From Gemmatimonadota bacterium (lineage in GTDB: Bacteria; Gemmatimonadota; Gemmatimonadetes; Gemmatimonadales; Gemmatimonadaceae), in assembly GCA_027622655.1 (NCBI GenBank), contig JAQBYI010000013.1:1-64000 (forward strand): DNA of 64,000 nt, read 5' to 3'. The notes beneath the pieces were generated by a model. It worked only from the letters and a program-made list of their open reading frames with translations, had not been told where the DNA came from and ran no database searches. A program made the position numbers and the translations under genes. Below are positions 1-9,801 of the stretch, piece after piece; positions within the stretch are counted from its first letter, which is position 1, and every line of letters starts with the position of its first letter.

Positions 1-22
1 CGAGCGGCCGCCTGGCCGCTCG
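1..22. terminator. Perfect GC-rich hairpin at window edge
   Basis: A 9-bp arm at 1-9 (cgagcggcc) pairs exactly with 14-22 (ggccgctcg) around a 4-nt loop. No T-tract follows on the plus strand, so it is not a textbook intrinsic terminator. It may be the 3' end of a gene outside the window. The fold is seen directly; the role is inferred. Confidence 0.4.
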
Positions 23-48
23 CCCGCCACTGATTGAGCCGAGTGCGC

Positions 49-1368
49 ATGCGATTCCGCCTCCCACACCCGCTCGTACTTCTCCTCGGCGCGGTCGGCA
101 TTGCCGCCGCGCTGACCTGGATCCTGCCAGCCGGCGAGTATGAGCGACGAACCGACGCCGCCAGCGGTCGCGAAGTGGTCGTGGCGGGGACGTACCATCG
201 CGTGGATCAGACGCCGGTCGGCGTCGCGGCCGCCGTGATGGCGGTGCCACGCGGCATCATCGAAGGCGCAGATATCATTGTCGTCGTCCTGCTGGTGGGC
301 GGGGCGTTCGCCCTCCTCGACGCCACCGGCGCGCTCGGTCGGCTCGTAGGTTCGCTGGTGGGCCGAACGAAGCGGCCCCGAACCGTCGTCATCGTGATCA
401 GCATTGCCTTCGCGACGCTCGGCGCGCTCGAGAACATGCACGAGGAGATCATCGCGCTCGTTCCCGTGCTGCTGGTGCTCAGTCGAGGTCTGGGGTTCGG
501 CGCAATCACATCGCTGGCGATGAGCCTGGGCGCCGCGGTGGTGGGCTCGGCGTTCGGACCGACGAATCCTTTCCAGACCGGCATCGCGCTCCGGTTCGCC
601 GAGTTGCCTGCGATGTCGATGCCGGCGCTTCGATTTGGGCTATTCGGCGCGGCGGTCGCCGTATGGATTGCGTGGACGTTGTTCATGACGTCGCGCGACG
701 ACGTGCGCCCGGACGTTACCGCGCCGGCAAGTGAGCCGGCCACAAAGCGCGACGTGCTGCTGCTCACCTTGCTGATCGTCCCTTTCATTCCCTACGTCAT
801 CGGCGTGATGCGCTACGACTGGGGTTTCAACGAATTGTCGGCGCTCTTTCTCGTGGCCGGTTTCGCGGTGGGACTCGTTTCCGGACGGAACCTGTCGGCG
901 ACCGCCGCGGAGTTCCTCAAGGGAATGGAGGTGATGCTCGCCGCCTCCCTTTTCATTGGCGTGGCGCGCGCAATCAGCGTCGTGTTCACTGACGGCCATA
1001 TCATCGACACCATCGTGCATGGACTCGCAACGCCGCTTGCACACCTTCCGGGCATGGTAGCCGCGATGATGATGGTCCCGATGCACGCGGTGCTCCACAT
1101 CCCCGTCACGTCGGTGAGCGGACATGCCGTGTTGACAATGCCGATCATGGCGCCGCTGTCCGACCTGCTTGGCGTCTCGCGCGACGCCGCAGTGATTGCG
1201 TACCAGACGGGAGCGGGTTTGATGGACGCACTGACGCCGACTAGTGGCGCCCTGCTCGCCATGCTGCTCGCAGCACGCGTCAGTTACGGGCGTTGGATGC
1301 GCTTCGCAGTGCCCGGCATGCTCCTCGTTGCCGTGGTCGGCATGATCGGGATCGCACTGGCGTCGTAG
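49..1368 (+). CDS. YfcC-family (DcuC/C4-dicarboxylate carrier superfamily) membrane transporter
   Basis: A 439-residue, highly hydrophobic protein with about a dozen membrane spans across its length. The segment reading GALENMHEEI followed about 45 residues later by GPTNPFQTGIA is the signature of the YfcC family of secondary carriers, related to anaerobic C4-dicarboxylate carriers. The substrate of most members is unknown; peptides, amino acids or organic acids have been suggested for relatives. I chose ATG at 49 because the in-frame TTG at 34 follows directly on a stop codon and would add only five residues. The N-terminus (short basic stretch, then a long helix) is a normal inner-membrane start. 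The gene stands alone; the next gene is on the other strand. Family assignment is good, substrate unknown. Confidence 0.85.
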   Translation: MRFRLPHPLVLLLGAVGIAAALTWILPAGEYERRTDAASGREVVVAGTYHRVDQTPVGVAAAVMAVPRGIIEGADIIVVVLLVGGAFALLDATGALGRLVGSLVGRTKRPRTVVIVISIAFATLGALENMHEEIIALVPVLLVLSRGLGFGAITSLAMSLGAAVVGSAFGPTNPFQTGIALRFAELPAMSMPALRFGLFGAAVAVWIAWTLFMTSRDDVRPDVTAPASEPATKRDVLLLTLLIVPFIPYVIGVMRYDWGFNELSALFLVAGFAVGLVSGRNLSATAAEFLKGMEVMLAASLFIGVARAISVVFTDGHIIDTIVHGLATPLAHLPGMVAAMMMVPMHAVLHIPVTSVSGHAVLTMPIMAPLSDLLGVSRDAAVIAYQTGAGLMDALTPTSGALLAMLLAARVSYGRWMRFAVPGMLLVAVVGMIGIALAS

Positions 1369-1411
1369 GCGCCAACCACGCGGTGCAGCGTCGGACCGAC
1401 CGCAATCACGG

Positions 1412-1753
1412 TCAGGCTCGGACCATCATCCTCGTCGCGCCACATTCCGGGCACGTGACGTAGCCACCCCGCGTCATCATCAGGTCGGTCTCGCGCTGGC
1501 ATCCGTCGCACATGGCGTGCAACGTCGCGTGCTGATCGGGGCGCAGTCCGCTCTTGGCAATGCGAACTGCAAGCGCCTCGGGGGAAATCCTGCAAACCGG
1601 GCAAACGTGACCGTGGCATCGCTCGTTCATCTCGAGGCACACGAGGTCGCCGTCGGATAGCGACGCCTGACCACCCGGGTTGGTGGGCGGATCTGTGAAG
1701 GCCAGTGACACTTCACGATCGCATTCGGAACAGTAGACCTTGCGTGTATCCAT
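1412..1753 (-). CDS. Small zinc-ribbon protein, function unknown
   Basis: A 113-residue soluble protein with four CxxC pairs: CSEC near residue 8, CPVC near 51, CDGC near 82 and CPEC near 100. This is enough for two zinc ribbons. The first ribbon is split by an acidic, Gly/Pro-rich linker; the second is followed by an ATRM-type tail. The start is ATG at 1753 with a good GAGGAGC ribosome-binding site about 7 bases upstream. It has no membrane segment or enzymatic motif. It lies between a transporter and a divergently transcribed cytochrome, with 184 bp to the latter. It could be a nucleic-acid-binding accessory or a metal-binding adaptor; I do not recognise a named family. Confidence 0.7.
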   Translation of the reverse strand: MDTRKVYCSECDREVSLAFTDPPTNPGGQASLSDGDLVCLEMNERCHGHVCPVCRISPEALAVRIAKSGLRPDQHATLHAMCDGCQRETDLMMTRGGYVTCPECGATRMMVRA

Positions 1754-1827
1754 TGAACGCTCCTCGCGGGGCCGCGCGGTTCGTACGAGCTGTATTCACA
1801 GGCTACGACCCCCCGGACGTCACCCCC

Positions 1828-1866
1828 GTCAGGGTTTCCCGCAGTGTGCGACCTGAATTCCCTGAC
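1828..1866. promoter_or_regulatory. Spaced inverted repeat in divergent intergenic region
   Basis: GTCAGGG at 1828-1834 and CCCTGAC at 1860-1866 form an exact 7-bp inverted repeat with 25 bases between. It lies in the 184-bp gap between the zinc-ribbon gene and the cytochrome gene, about 70 bp upstream of the cytochrome start. It could be an operator or a stem-loop. I see no convincing -35/-10 pair, so the role is a guess. Confidence 0.25.
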
Positions 1867-1937
1867 AGCTACCTCCCGTACATCGGAGAAATTCGACATT
1901 CGGTGAAGAAGGTATCCACAACGGGCCATCACCTCTC

Positions 1938-4040
1938 ATGACCAACTCGAATCACTCCGCTCTCAAAGCCCACGAGTGGACCCGTCCGCTCGTGCAGGGG
2001 GTCACTGCGTTGCTGGCGTTCGAGACCGTCACCGGCCTCGCGAACTACCTCCTTCCGTTCAGCGTACCCAACCAGATCATGGTGCTGTTGCACACGGTGG
2101 CTGGCGTCGTGCTGATCGTTCCGTTTGCGGTGTATCAGTGGCGCCATTGGCGCACGTATCGCTCGATGCGGGCGTCGCACGTATCGCTCACCGGGTACTT
2201 CGCTCTGGCGGCGACCGTGATCCTGCTCGTGTCGGGCGTCGTCCTCACCCTACAGGCAGCGCTGGGTACGCGCATTTCGCGCGTGTGGGACGTCGTGCAC
2301 CTGCTCGCCACCGTAGCGCTCATCGCGTCAATACTGCCGCACCTCGTCACTCTCATGCGCCGCGCCGCTCGCGCGGTGTCCGGCGTTCCGCTTCAGACCG
2401 CGGCGCGATCGTTCACGCTCCGCACGTTGTTCGCGACGCTGGCGCTTGTCGCTTTGGTGCCCGCCTTCACTCTGCTCTACCGGCCGGTGTCGCTCGATAA
2501 CACCCTCCCGGCCGACTACAGCTACGTGTACGGCGAGGGAAGACCGTTCGCGCCGAGTCTGGCCCGCACAGCGAGCGGCGGTGCATACGACTCGCGTTCG
2601 CTTGCCGGATCGGCCGGGTGTGGCACCAGCGGATGTCACGTCGAGGTCTACCGCGAGTGGGAAGTCAGCGCGCATCGCTACTCGGCGATGGACGCCGCGT
2701 TCCAGAAAGTGCAATCGGTGATGGGTGAGCAGAATGGCCCCGAATCCACGCGCTATTGCGGCGGATGCCATGACCCCATTTCGCTCTTCTCCGGCACCAA
2801 GAACATCTTCACGAAAGACCTGACGAATCTTGCCGGGTTCCAGGAAGGGATTTCATGCATCGCATGTCATGCCATCCAGGAGACCGACGCGAAGGGGAAC
2901 GCGGCGTACGTCATGACGCAGCCGGACCGTTACATGTACGAGCTGGCTGACACTGTTGGAGTGGCGCGCGTCGTTCGTGATTTCCTCATTCGCGCGTATC
3001 CGCGATACCACGTGAAGTCGCTGCAGCACAAACTCTTCAAGAGCCCGGAGTTCTGCGCGGGGTGCCACAAGCAGTTCATTGACGAAGAGATCAACAAGGT
3101 CGGCTGGGTGCAGCTGCAGAACCAGTTCGACAACTGGCGCAAGAGCCGCTGGAACCATCCCGGCGACGCCGAAACGACCGTCGAGTGCCGCGAATGCCAT
3201 ATGCCGCTCATGGAAACCGCCGACCCCGCAAGCGGCGACGATCTCGACTACAACCGGACGCCATCCGACGGCAAGCATCGGAGTCATCGTTTTCTCGGGG
3301 CGAACCAATGGATGCCGCGGGTGCTCAACCTCCCGGGCGCCGAGGAACACATCCGGCAGACGGAGCAATGGCTCCGCGGCGAAATCGAGGTGCCCGAGAT
3401 TGCGGACAAGTGGCGCCCTGGCGCCGCCGTACCGCTCACCATTCGCGCTCCGGACTCTGCCCGCCCCGGCGAGCCGCTCACTATCGAAGCCGTACTGACG
3501 AACAACAAGGTGGGACACGACTTCCCTACCGGCCCGCTCGACATCATCCAGGCGTGGGTCGAGATCACCGTGACGGATCAGACGGGGCGCTTGGTGTTCG
3601 AGTCCGGTAAGCGCGACACCGCGCACTTCATCGCTCCGGGCGCATTCATGCTGAAAGCCGAGCCGGTGGATCAGTACGGGAACCTCATTGACCGGCACAA
3701 CCTGTGGGAAATGGTCGGCGTACGTTATCGTCGATCGCTCTTCCCGGGCTTTTCAGACAAACAGGAATTCACTTTCATGTGCCCGTCCATCGCGCTCACG
3801 TCGCCGTCAGACGTGGTGATCCGGAATCCCGGCGACAGCACATCGCCGCTCAACCGCCGCGAGGCGGTGCGCGTTCCAGCAGGGCGTGTTACGGAGCTGC
3901 ATGTCACCGCCCGGCTACTGTATCGCAAAGCCGACCAGTTCCTGCTCAACTTCCTGTTCGGCGCGAACTCGGGGCTCACCGCGCAAGTGACGGAAATGTC
4001 CATCGACCGCAAGGTGATTCGGGTGGGCATGGATGACTGA
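1938..4040 (+). CDS. Membrane cytochrome b-like / pentahaem cytochrome c fusion
   Basis: A 700-residue protein in three parts. Residues 15-180 hold five membrane spans with candidate b-haem histidines (H52, H121, H135), resembling small di-haem cytochrome b membrane domains. Residues 220-430 hold five c-haem motifs: an unusual CX4CH (C228-H234), then CGGCH (274-278), CIACH (307-311), CAGCH (373-377) and CRECH (417-421). Residues 480-700 are a beta-rich domain without haem motifs. The layout suggests electrons pass between the membrane quinone pool and a periplasmic or surface acceptor, with the c-haem part outside the cytoplasm. The start is ATG at 1938; no other in-frame start precedes the first helix. 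It is followed 60 bp later by a CRTAC1-like gene on the same strand, so co-transcription is likely. Exact partners are unknown. Confidence 0.88.
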   Translation: MTNSNHSALKAHEWTRPLVQGVTALLAFETVTGLANYLLPFSVPNQIMVLLHTVAGVVLIVPFAVYQWRHWRTYRSMRASHVSLTGYFALAATVILLVSGVVLTLQAALGTRISRVWDVVHLLATVALIASILPHLVTLMRRAARAVSGVPLQTAARSFTLRTLFATLALVALVPAFTLLYRPVSLDNTLPADYSYVYGEGRPFAPSLARTASGGAYDSRSLAGSAGCGTSGCHVEVYREWEVSAHRYSAMDAAFQKVQSVMGEQNGPESTRYCGGCHDPISLFSGTKNIFTKDLTNLAGFQEGISCIACHAIQETDAKGNAAYVMTQPDRYMYELADTVGVARVVRDFLIRAYPRYHVKSLQHKLFKSPEFCAGCHKQFIDEEINKVGWVQLQNQFDNWRKSRWNHPGDAETTVECRECHMPLMETADPASGDDLDYNRTPSDGKHRSHRFLGANQWMPRVLNLPGAEEHIRQTEQWLRGEIEVPEIADKWRPGAAVPLTIRAPDSARPGEPLTIEAVLTNNKVGHDFPTGPLDIIQAWVEITVTDQTGRLVFESGKRDTAHFIAPGAFMLKAEPVDQYGNLIDRHNLWEMVGVRYRRSLFPGFSDKQEFTFMCPSIALTSPSDVVIRNPGDSTSPLNRREAVRVPAGRVTELHVTARLLYRKADQFLLNFLFGANSGLTAQVTEMSIDRKVIRVGMDD

Positions 4041-4100
4041 GCGGCCGTGCGCCGACTATCCGGCGGGTCCTGCGCGCACGCCTGAAGGATCGGCGCCGCG

Positions 4101-6263
4101 TTGACGCGCCGGAATCGGCAGCTCTGGACCACGGCGGCAATAGCGATCGCGTTCGTTGCACTCGCCGGAATTGCGGCGTGGCAACTGCTGGGCCGTTCGG
4201 AGACGTATCGCCCCGGCGAGCAGATGGACGCCATCACCGCAGAACTCGTTCGCGCGCTCCCGGCCGACTATCCGCGCGTGACTTTCACTGACGTGACCGA
4301 GGAGGCCGGGATCACATACCGGCACTTCAACGGCGCACGAACGTCGCAGCTGCCGGAAGACATGGGATCGGGCGCCGCGTGGGGTGACTTCGACGACGAC
4401 GGTTGGGTAGACCTCGCGATTGCGAACGAAGTCGGGCCACTGTCGATGCCCGCGGCCCAACAGCGAACGTCGCCGGCGCGCACCATGCTGTTCAAGAACA
4501 ATCGCGACGGCACGTTTACCGACGTTACGGACCGCGCCGGCATCGACGTCCGCGGTTGGGCGATGGCCGCTTCGTGGGCCGACTACGACAACGATGGCCG
4601 GCTCGACCTGTTGATCACCGCCTACGGGCACAACGTGCTCTACCACAACGAGGGTGATGGCCGGTTCACCGATCGGAGCGCCGTGTCGGGCGTAGGCGTG
4701 CCTGAGGGATTCTGGACCGGTGCCGCGTGGGGCGACTACGACCGCGACGGATTCCTCGACCTCTACGTGACCGGATATGTGAAGTACACGACGCAACTCC
4801 CTCGCGATGTGAGCGGCATGGTCGATGTCGAAAACCCGGCTAGCATCAACCCGGCATCATTCGCCGGCGAGCGGAAGCTCCTCTTTCACAACAATCGCAA
4901 CGGCACGTTCACGGAACGCGCGGTGCAGGCTGGTGTCGACAATCCCACGGGACGCGGGCTCGTCGCTACGTGGATGGACGTGGACGGCGATGGCTGGACG
5001 GACCTGTATGTCGGAAACGACATCTCCGAAAATTTTCTTTTTCTCAACAAACGCAACGGCACGTTCGAGGACATCACACACGCCGCGCACGTCGCCGACT
5101 ACCGAAGCTCCATGGGCATCGCCGTGGGCGACTGGAACGGCGACGGCCGGCAGGATCTCTTTCTCACCCACTGGATCGCTCAGGGAAGCGCGCTCTACGA
5201 CAACGTTCCTCCCACTGCTCCACCGGGTGGGAAGGCGCCGCCCGTGATGTACATGGATGAGTCGGACCGCTACGGCGTCGGTCAGGTATCGCTCGACTTC
5301 ATTGGATGGGGCACCTCGTTCATTGACTACGACCTCGACGGTCGCCTCGATCTCTTCGTCGTGAACGGGAGCACGTTGCAGCGGCGCGACGATCCGTCGC
5401 GTCTGGGTGAAATGCGGAGCCAACTTTTCTGGAACCGTGGTTTCACCGAAGGCTTCTTCGAGGTGTCGCCGGTGAGCGGTGCCTTTTTCGCGTCGGCGTA
5501 CGTCGGCCGCGGCGCCGCGTTCGCCGATTTCGACAACGACGGTGATGTGGATGCGTTCGTCACCACCAACGGCGGACGTCCCTATCTGTTGCGCAACGAC
5601 GGCGGCAACCGGAATCACTGGCTGCAGATCGACGCGCGGGGCACCAAGGGAAACCGCCAGGCGATCGGCGCAACCGTGCGCGTTGTGGCCGGCGGTGCAA
5701 GCCAGATTCGCATGCTCGGCGTTCAGGCGTCGTATCTCTCCCAGAACAGCGTGATCGAATCGTTTGGCCTTGGTGCGACCGCCACCGCCGACACCGTTGA
5801 GATCACGTGGCCGAGCGGTGCGCGCCAAGTGCACACGGCGGTCACGGCGAATCAGCGTTTGCGAATTGTGGAAGGTGAGGCAATCGCAGCTTCAGGTCGC
5901 GAGAGCGTCGAGCAATTCTGGACGCTGATGCGCGACGCCACGTCGAAGCGGACCGGCGGCAATCCGGCCGCCGCGTTGGCCGGCTACGAGCGTGCGCTCG
6001 CGCTCGATCCACGCCACGCCGACGCTCTCTATTACGCAGGCAGCATGCACTTCGAGCTCGGCGCGTGGTCCAGCGCAGCCGCGGTGGCGGGCGTGTCGAA
6101 CGAAGGCGACACCAAGACCGGCGCTCCAGTGGGTGTTCGCCGCCAGAAGTGTGACGTGCTGCAGGCGCTCGTCGATGAACGCGCCGGAGCCGACACGAGA
6201 GTTGCGATGCGCGAACGATACCGCCGGCTGGATGGCGTGCTGGCTGCCGCACGCGCACGCTAG
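4101..6263 (+). CDS. CRTAC1-like protein: membrane anchor, FG-GAP propeller, ASPIC/UnbV, C-terminal TPR
   Basis: A 720-residue exported protein. Residues 9-30 are a hydrophobic anchor. From about 60 to 490 run repeated FG-GAP/VCBS units with calcium-loop motifs such as GDFDDDGWVDL and WADYDNDGRLDL, expected to form a beta propeller. The segment at about 510-590, ending with ITWPSG, is the ASPIC/UnbV domain. The last 120 residues are helical and TPR-like. UnbV homologues occur in enediyne clusters and in many environmental bacteria, but their biochemistry is not established. The start is TTG at 4101, preceded by GAAGGAT. It lies 60 bp behind the multihaem cytochrome in the same direction and ends 4 bp from a convergent paralogue, so a role at the cell surface with the cytochrome is plausible. 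Confidence 0.85.
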   Translation: MTRRNRQLWTTAAIAIAFVALAGIAAWQLLGRSETYRPGEQMDAITAELVRALPADYPRVTFTDVTEEAGITYRHFNGARTSQLPEDMGSGAAWGDFDDDGWVDLAIANEVGPLSMPAAQQRTSPARTMLFKNNRDGTFTDVTDRAGIDVRGWAMAASWADYDNDGRLDLLITAYGHNVLYHNEGDGRFTDRSAVSGVGVPEGFWTGAAWGDYDRDGFLDLYVTGYVKYTTQLPRDVSGMVDVENPASINPASFAGERKLLFHNNRNGTFTERAVQAGVDNPTGRGLVATWMDVDGDGWTDLYVGNDISENFLFLNKRNGTFEDITHAAHVADYRSSMGIAVGDWNGDGRQDLFLTHWIAQGSALYDNVPPTAPPGGKAPPVMYMDESDRYGVGQVSLDFIGWGTSFIDYDLDGRLDLFVVNGSTLQRRDDPSRLGEMRSQLFWNRGFTEGFFEVSPVSGAFFASAYVGRGAAFADFDNDGDVDAFVTTNGGRPYLLRNDGGNRNHWLQIDARGTKGNRQAIGATVRVVAGGASQIRMLGVQASYLSQNSVIESFGLGATATADTVEITWPSGARQVHTAVTANQRLRIVEGEAIAASGRESVEQFWTLMRDATSKRTGGNPAAALAGYERALALDPRHADALYYAGSMHFELGAWSSAAAVAGVSNEGDTKTGAPVGVRRQKCDVLQALVDERAGADTRVAMRERYRRLDGVLAAARAR

Positions 6264-6267
6264 GCAA

Positions 6268-9200
6268 CTAGCGGCGGTTCACAATCCGCGTGTTGTACTC
6301 GCGCAAATACCGCTGGCGATCCGCATCGTCTGGATACTTCTCGCCCGGCGCATACGGGTACTGACGGATCGCGTGGAACGGGAGCGGACCGACGGTGTTT
6401 CCCAGCGCCGTGTTCATGTCGGCGTCCTTGATCCACCCGTCTGAGTACAACAGGAAGTCGCGCGTCCATCCCTTTGGCGGTGGCGGAGCTGCCTCCGCGT
6501 CGAACTCCAGCGTCGTCTCATCACCCGGCGCCATGACGATGTACATATCATCCGGCTTCCGGAGCAGTGGCAGCACGTCGCCAAAGCGCGTGAACGCGCC
6601 GGTGATCGGGCGCCAGACCGCTTCGGTGATCACGGTGCTGTAGTCGAACCAGTGCGGCCCATACCGCCCGCCCTTGCGGTACATCTGCGACACGCCACGA
6701 AAGTGGAGATTCGCCGAGAGCAGCGGCAGCGTCGTGACCGTCACGGGGCTCTTCTCCGCATCCCTCGCAACGAACGCCTGATCCCAGTAGATCTGCATGT
6801 TCGTGCGAATGCGCACGTGATGATCCTTGGTCGGAAACTTGCCGGCGAGGTCAATGACGATTGTCTTGTCCTTGCCGCTCGGGAATCCAATGTCGGCCGC
6901 AGCACGCCACGCGCCCGAAGCGTCGCGCACCTCGAGTACGGGCATCACCGGTGTGAGGCGCGACTGCTGCGAGAGCGCCACGTTGATGCTGGCGTCGGTT
7001 GGGTAGATCCAGCCCCGCAGATAGAGATGCGTGCCCGGAGCACCTGCGTCCGCGCCGAGGTCCATCACCAGGTCGTGCGAGGCAACGATTCCCTGGTACT
7101 GCGTCGGCATCAAGTCCGAGACGTAGATGTCGTCCCTCTCGCGCAGTGCGCTGAGTACATCGTTGCCGCGCTCGTCCACTGCGGTGCGCGGTGGCCGCGC
7201 GCCCGCGGGCTGGTACAACCGCAGTGCGATCGGCCCAGGAGGCACGAAGCGTTCGTCCACGAAGATGTTCACGGAATCCGGATGGTCGACGGCAATCAGC
7301 CGAACCTCGTCGGTATATGACGTTTCCCAGAGCTCTTCCGTCAGCTGCAACACGTAACGGCCATTCTTCGCCTTGAGTGCGCTTCCCGGAACGCGCAGGT
7401 ATTCCTGTGATGCCCCGGGCGGCGCCCACTCGGTGTTGCTCCCCATGATGCCGAGGGGCATGCCGAGCGCGCTGCGCCACATGACGTCGGTCACGAAATT
7501 GAAACGCTCCCCGTCCCATGCGTAGAGAAATCCGCACGACGATTTGAGCACTTCGTTCTCGAGCACGTCCTGGTCGGATCCGGGAAAGTGGATGACCTGC
7601 GGAACGCCGTTCGGCCACTCGATGCGCAACACATCGGCCTTGAGGTGCGCGCCGAGGCCGAAATGCGTCATGGGCGACGTTGCCACGCGTGTCTGCACGA
7701 CGTTGCCGACACGCAGTTCGATCTTGGCGCCAATACCGAAGTCGTTGTTCTTTCCGCTCCCCGTACGAAGGCCCGCAAGCCGAACCTGCACGTAGAGGTT
7801 CGCGTTACCGCCTGCGTTGCGCAGCACGCGCGGTCCCGAGAACGCATCGGCGACCACTACGTCTTCATCACCGTCACGTCCAAGGTCGAACATGGCGAGG
7901 GTCGTCGCCGTTCCGGTCTCAGCCGGCAGAAGTGCAGAACGATCCTCGAACGTGTCCTCGCCTGCATTGCGCAGTAGTAACAGGCTGCGCTCGCCGCCGC
8001 GGCGCGGCGTACCGGCTGCCACGAGGTCGAGCCATCCGTCGTTGTCGTAGTCCGCGAACTGGGCCGCAGTGATCGCGAGCTCGTCTATTGGCACGAGTGT
8101 GGCTTCGGTTCGGGTACCGCGCGTGAACGTTCCGTCGCCACCGTTCATCCAGATGGCCGACCGGCCTGAGTCTGCCGCGGCAACAAAAAGATCGAACGTT
8201 CCGTCGTTATCGAAATCGCCGACGGCTACCGCTCCTGATCCGCCGACGGTTGTGAGGCCGGTCGCGGCTGTTGCGTCCTCGAATCGGCGGGCCCCCGCGT
8301 TGCGATACAACGTGTTGCTCGCGCCTTCACGACTCACGAACAGATCGAGCCGTCCGTCGTCGTCGAAATCCGCGAACGCCACGTCGCGCGCAGCGCCCGG
8401 AACCGTGAACCCGAACAGGGCGGTCGCTTCCGTGAACGTGCCATCGGCGTTGTTGCGGAGAGCGCGCAGCCCTTGCGGGCCAACCGCCGCGAGATCGAGA
8501 TCGCCATCGTGGTCGAGATCGGCGAAGATGGCCTTGCGTGCGCCACCGACATCGCCCACCCGTGCCTTGGTCGTCACATTCTCGAACCGCTGGCGCCCGG
8601 TATTACGAAAGAGGTGGCCGCTCCCGTCTGATCCCAGCGCGAATAGGTCGAGATACCCGTCGTTGTCGTAGTCGGCGAAGATCGCCCAGACCGCGCCTCC
8701 CGGGAGAGCAATCCGCGAAGGCCCGGTCACATCCCTTAATACGCCGGATTCAGCGTGGTACAGGCGTACGACATACGCGTTTGCCGACGCATCCCAGCGG
8801 GACACGAAAAGATCGTCGTCACCGTCGGCGTCGTAGTCACCAACCGCGATAGCCGATGCCACTTCGGGAGCGGTTGACGCTCCGATCACCGGCGCGCTGC
8901 CGACAGTTTCCAGTCCGAGGTCCTGCGTGACATCGGCGAATCGCACCGCATCCTGAATCGCAGCGCCAAGTTTCGTTGCCCGTTCGGCGAGGTTGAGGCG
9001 CGGGCTGAACGTGAGCACCGGCCGCCCGACCATTGGACCGTCGGGGCCCCTCACCGTCAACAAACTCGCCTGGTACGGGGGCGTCAGTTCCATCGCGGCC
9101 CGAAAACGTGCGAGCGGCACGAGTGCATCGGCCATGTTGCCGGCGCGCAGCAGCGCCAGCGCGCGTGGGTAGTGCACCAGGGCCTCAGCGGGCGGTTCAG

Positions 9201-9801
9201 GACGCAGCCTCCGAATCTCTTCGAGCGCGCGCGCAGCGCTGTCGGCCATCGTGCGCCTTGCAAATGCGTCGAGCAGCTCGAGGCGTACCGCGACGTTGGT
9301 CGGCGACTTTGCAATGATGCGCTGCAACAACTCGATGCGGGCCGCCGCATGCGGCGGGGCGGTATCGATCTGCGCGAGCGCGTAGAGGATTGCCGGATCG
9401 TCAGCGCCGCTTCGGGCCGGTCCTTCGAGGAGCCGCCGTGCGTCGGCTTCCCGGCCCTGAGCTGCGTAGACACCGGCGAGAGCGAGCACGACATTGACGC
9501 TCGTCGGGTCCAGCGTACGCGCACGCAATGCCTGCGCCTCGGCCTCATCTACCCGGTCGCCGCGCAGGTACGTCAGCGCCAGGTTGGCGTACCCAAGCGC
9601 ATCGTCCGGCGCGAACTCAATGACCTGCTTGAACTGGGCTTCCGCCTCGACAAGCTGGTCGCTCTGGAGGAATGCGATTCCGAGCGTGCGCGCGGTGATA
9701 AGACCGCCTGCATTGTCCACACGCTCGCGTTCGCATCCAACGGCGGCAACACCCGCGGCGAACGCAAGCACTATCACGGTGCGACGGCACTGCACAGGCA
9801 T
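6268..9801 (-). CDS. Large TPR / FG-GAP / ASPIC-UnbV lipoprotein with novel C-terminal region
   Basis: About 1,177 residues from the chosen ATG at 9801. The open frame extends to 9906, but the ATG gives a proper lipoprotein signal: basic start, hydrophobic core and a cysteine after AAVG. Order: TPR helices (about 30-240), FG-GAP/VCBS units (about 280-650) with motifs such as GDYDADGDDDLF and ADYDNDGYLDLF, an ASPIC/UnbV domain (about 660-740), then roughly 420 residues of aromatic-rich beta sequence I do not recognise. The other two paralogues here lack that tail. The gene lies between two CRTAC1-like genes of the opposite strand, so it has its own promoter somewhere in the 154 bp before 9956. 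It is likely an outer-surface scaffold or binding protein; function not known. Confidence 0.82.
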   Translation of the reverse strand: MPVQCRRTVIVLAFAAGVAAVGCERERVDNAGGLITARTLGIAFLQSDQLVEAEAQFKQVIEFAPDDALGYANLALTYLRGDRVDEAEAQALRARTLDPTSVNVVLALAGVYAAQGREADARRLLEGPARSGADDPAILYALAQIDTAPPHAAARIELLQRIIAKSPTNVAVRLELLDAFARRTMADSAARALEEIRRLRPEPPAEALVHYPRALALLRAGNMADALVPLARFRAAMELTPPYQASLLTVRGPDGPMVGRPVLTFSPRLNLAERATKLGAAIQDAVRFADVTQDLGLETVGSAPVIGASTAPEVASAIAVGDYDADGDDDLFVSRWDASANAYVVRLYHAESGVLRDVTGPSRIALPGGAVWAIFADYDNDGYLDLFALGSDGSGHLFRNTGRQRFENVTTKARVGDVGGARKAIFADLDHDGDLDLAAVGPQGLRALRNNADGTFTEATALFGFTVPGAARDVAFADFDDDGRLDLFVSREGASNTLYRNAGARRFEDATAATGLTTVGGSGAVAVGDFDNDGTFDLFVAAADSGRSAIWMNGGDGTFTRGTRTEATLVPIDELAITAAQFADYDNDGWLDLVAAGTPRRGGERSLLLLRNAGEDTFEDRSALLPAETGTATTLAMFDLGRDGDEDVVVADAFSGPRVLRNAGGNANLYVQVRLAGLRTGSGKNNDFGIGAKIELRVGNVVQTRVATSPMTHFGLGAHLKADVLRIEWPNGVPQVIHFPGSDQDVLENEVLKSSCGFLYAWDGERFNFVTDVMWRSALGMPLGIMGSNTEWAPPGASQEYLRVPGSALKAKNGRYVLQLTEELWETSYTDEVRLIAVDHPDSVNIFVDERFVPPGPIALRLYQPAGARPPRTAVDERGNDVLSALRERDDIYVSDLMPTQYQGIVASHDLVMDLGADAGAPGTHLYLRGWIYPTDASINVALSQQSRLTPVMPVLEVRDASGAWRAAADIGFPSGKDKTIVIDLAGKFPTKDHHVRIRTNMQIYWDQAFVARDAEKSPVTVTTLPLLSANLHFRGVSQMYRKGGRYGPHWFDYSTVITEAVWRPITGAFTRFGDVLPLLRKPDDMYIVMAPGDETTLEFDAEAAPPPPKGWTRDFLLYSDGWIKDADMNTALGNTVGPLPFHAIRQYPYAPGEKYPDDADRQRYLREYNTRIVNRR

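Noticed and set aside
34-48. TTG at 34 as start of the YfcC-type transporter
   Set aside because: It adds only five residues right after a stop codon; ATG at 49 fits the usual N-terminus better.
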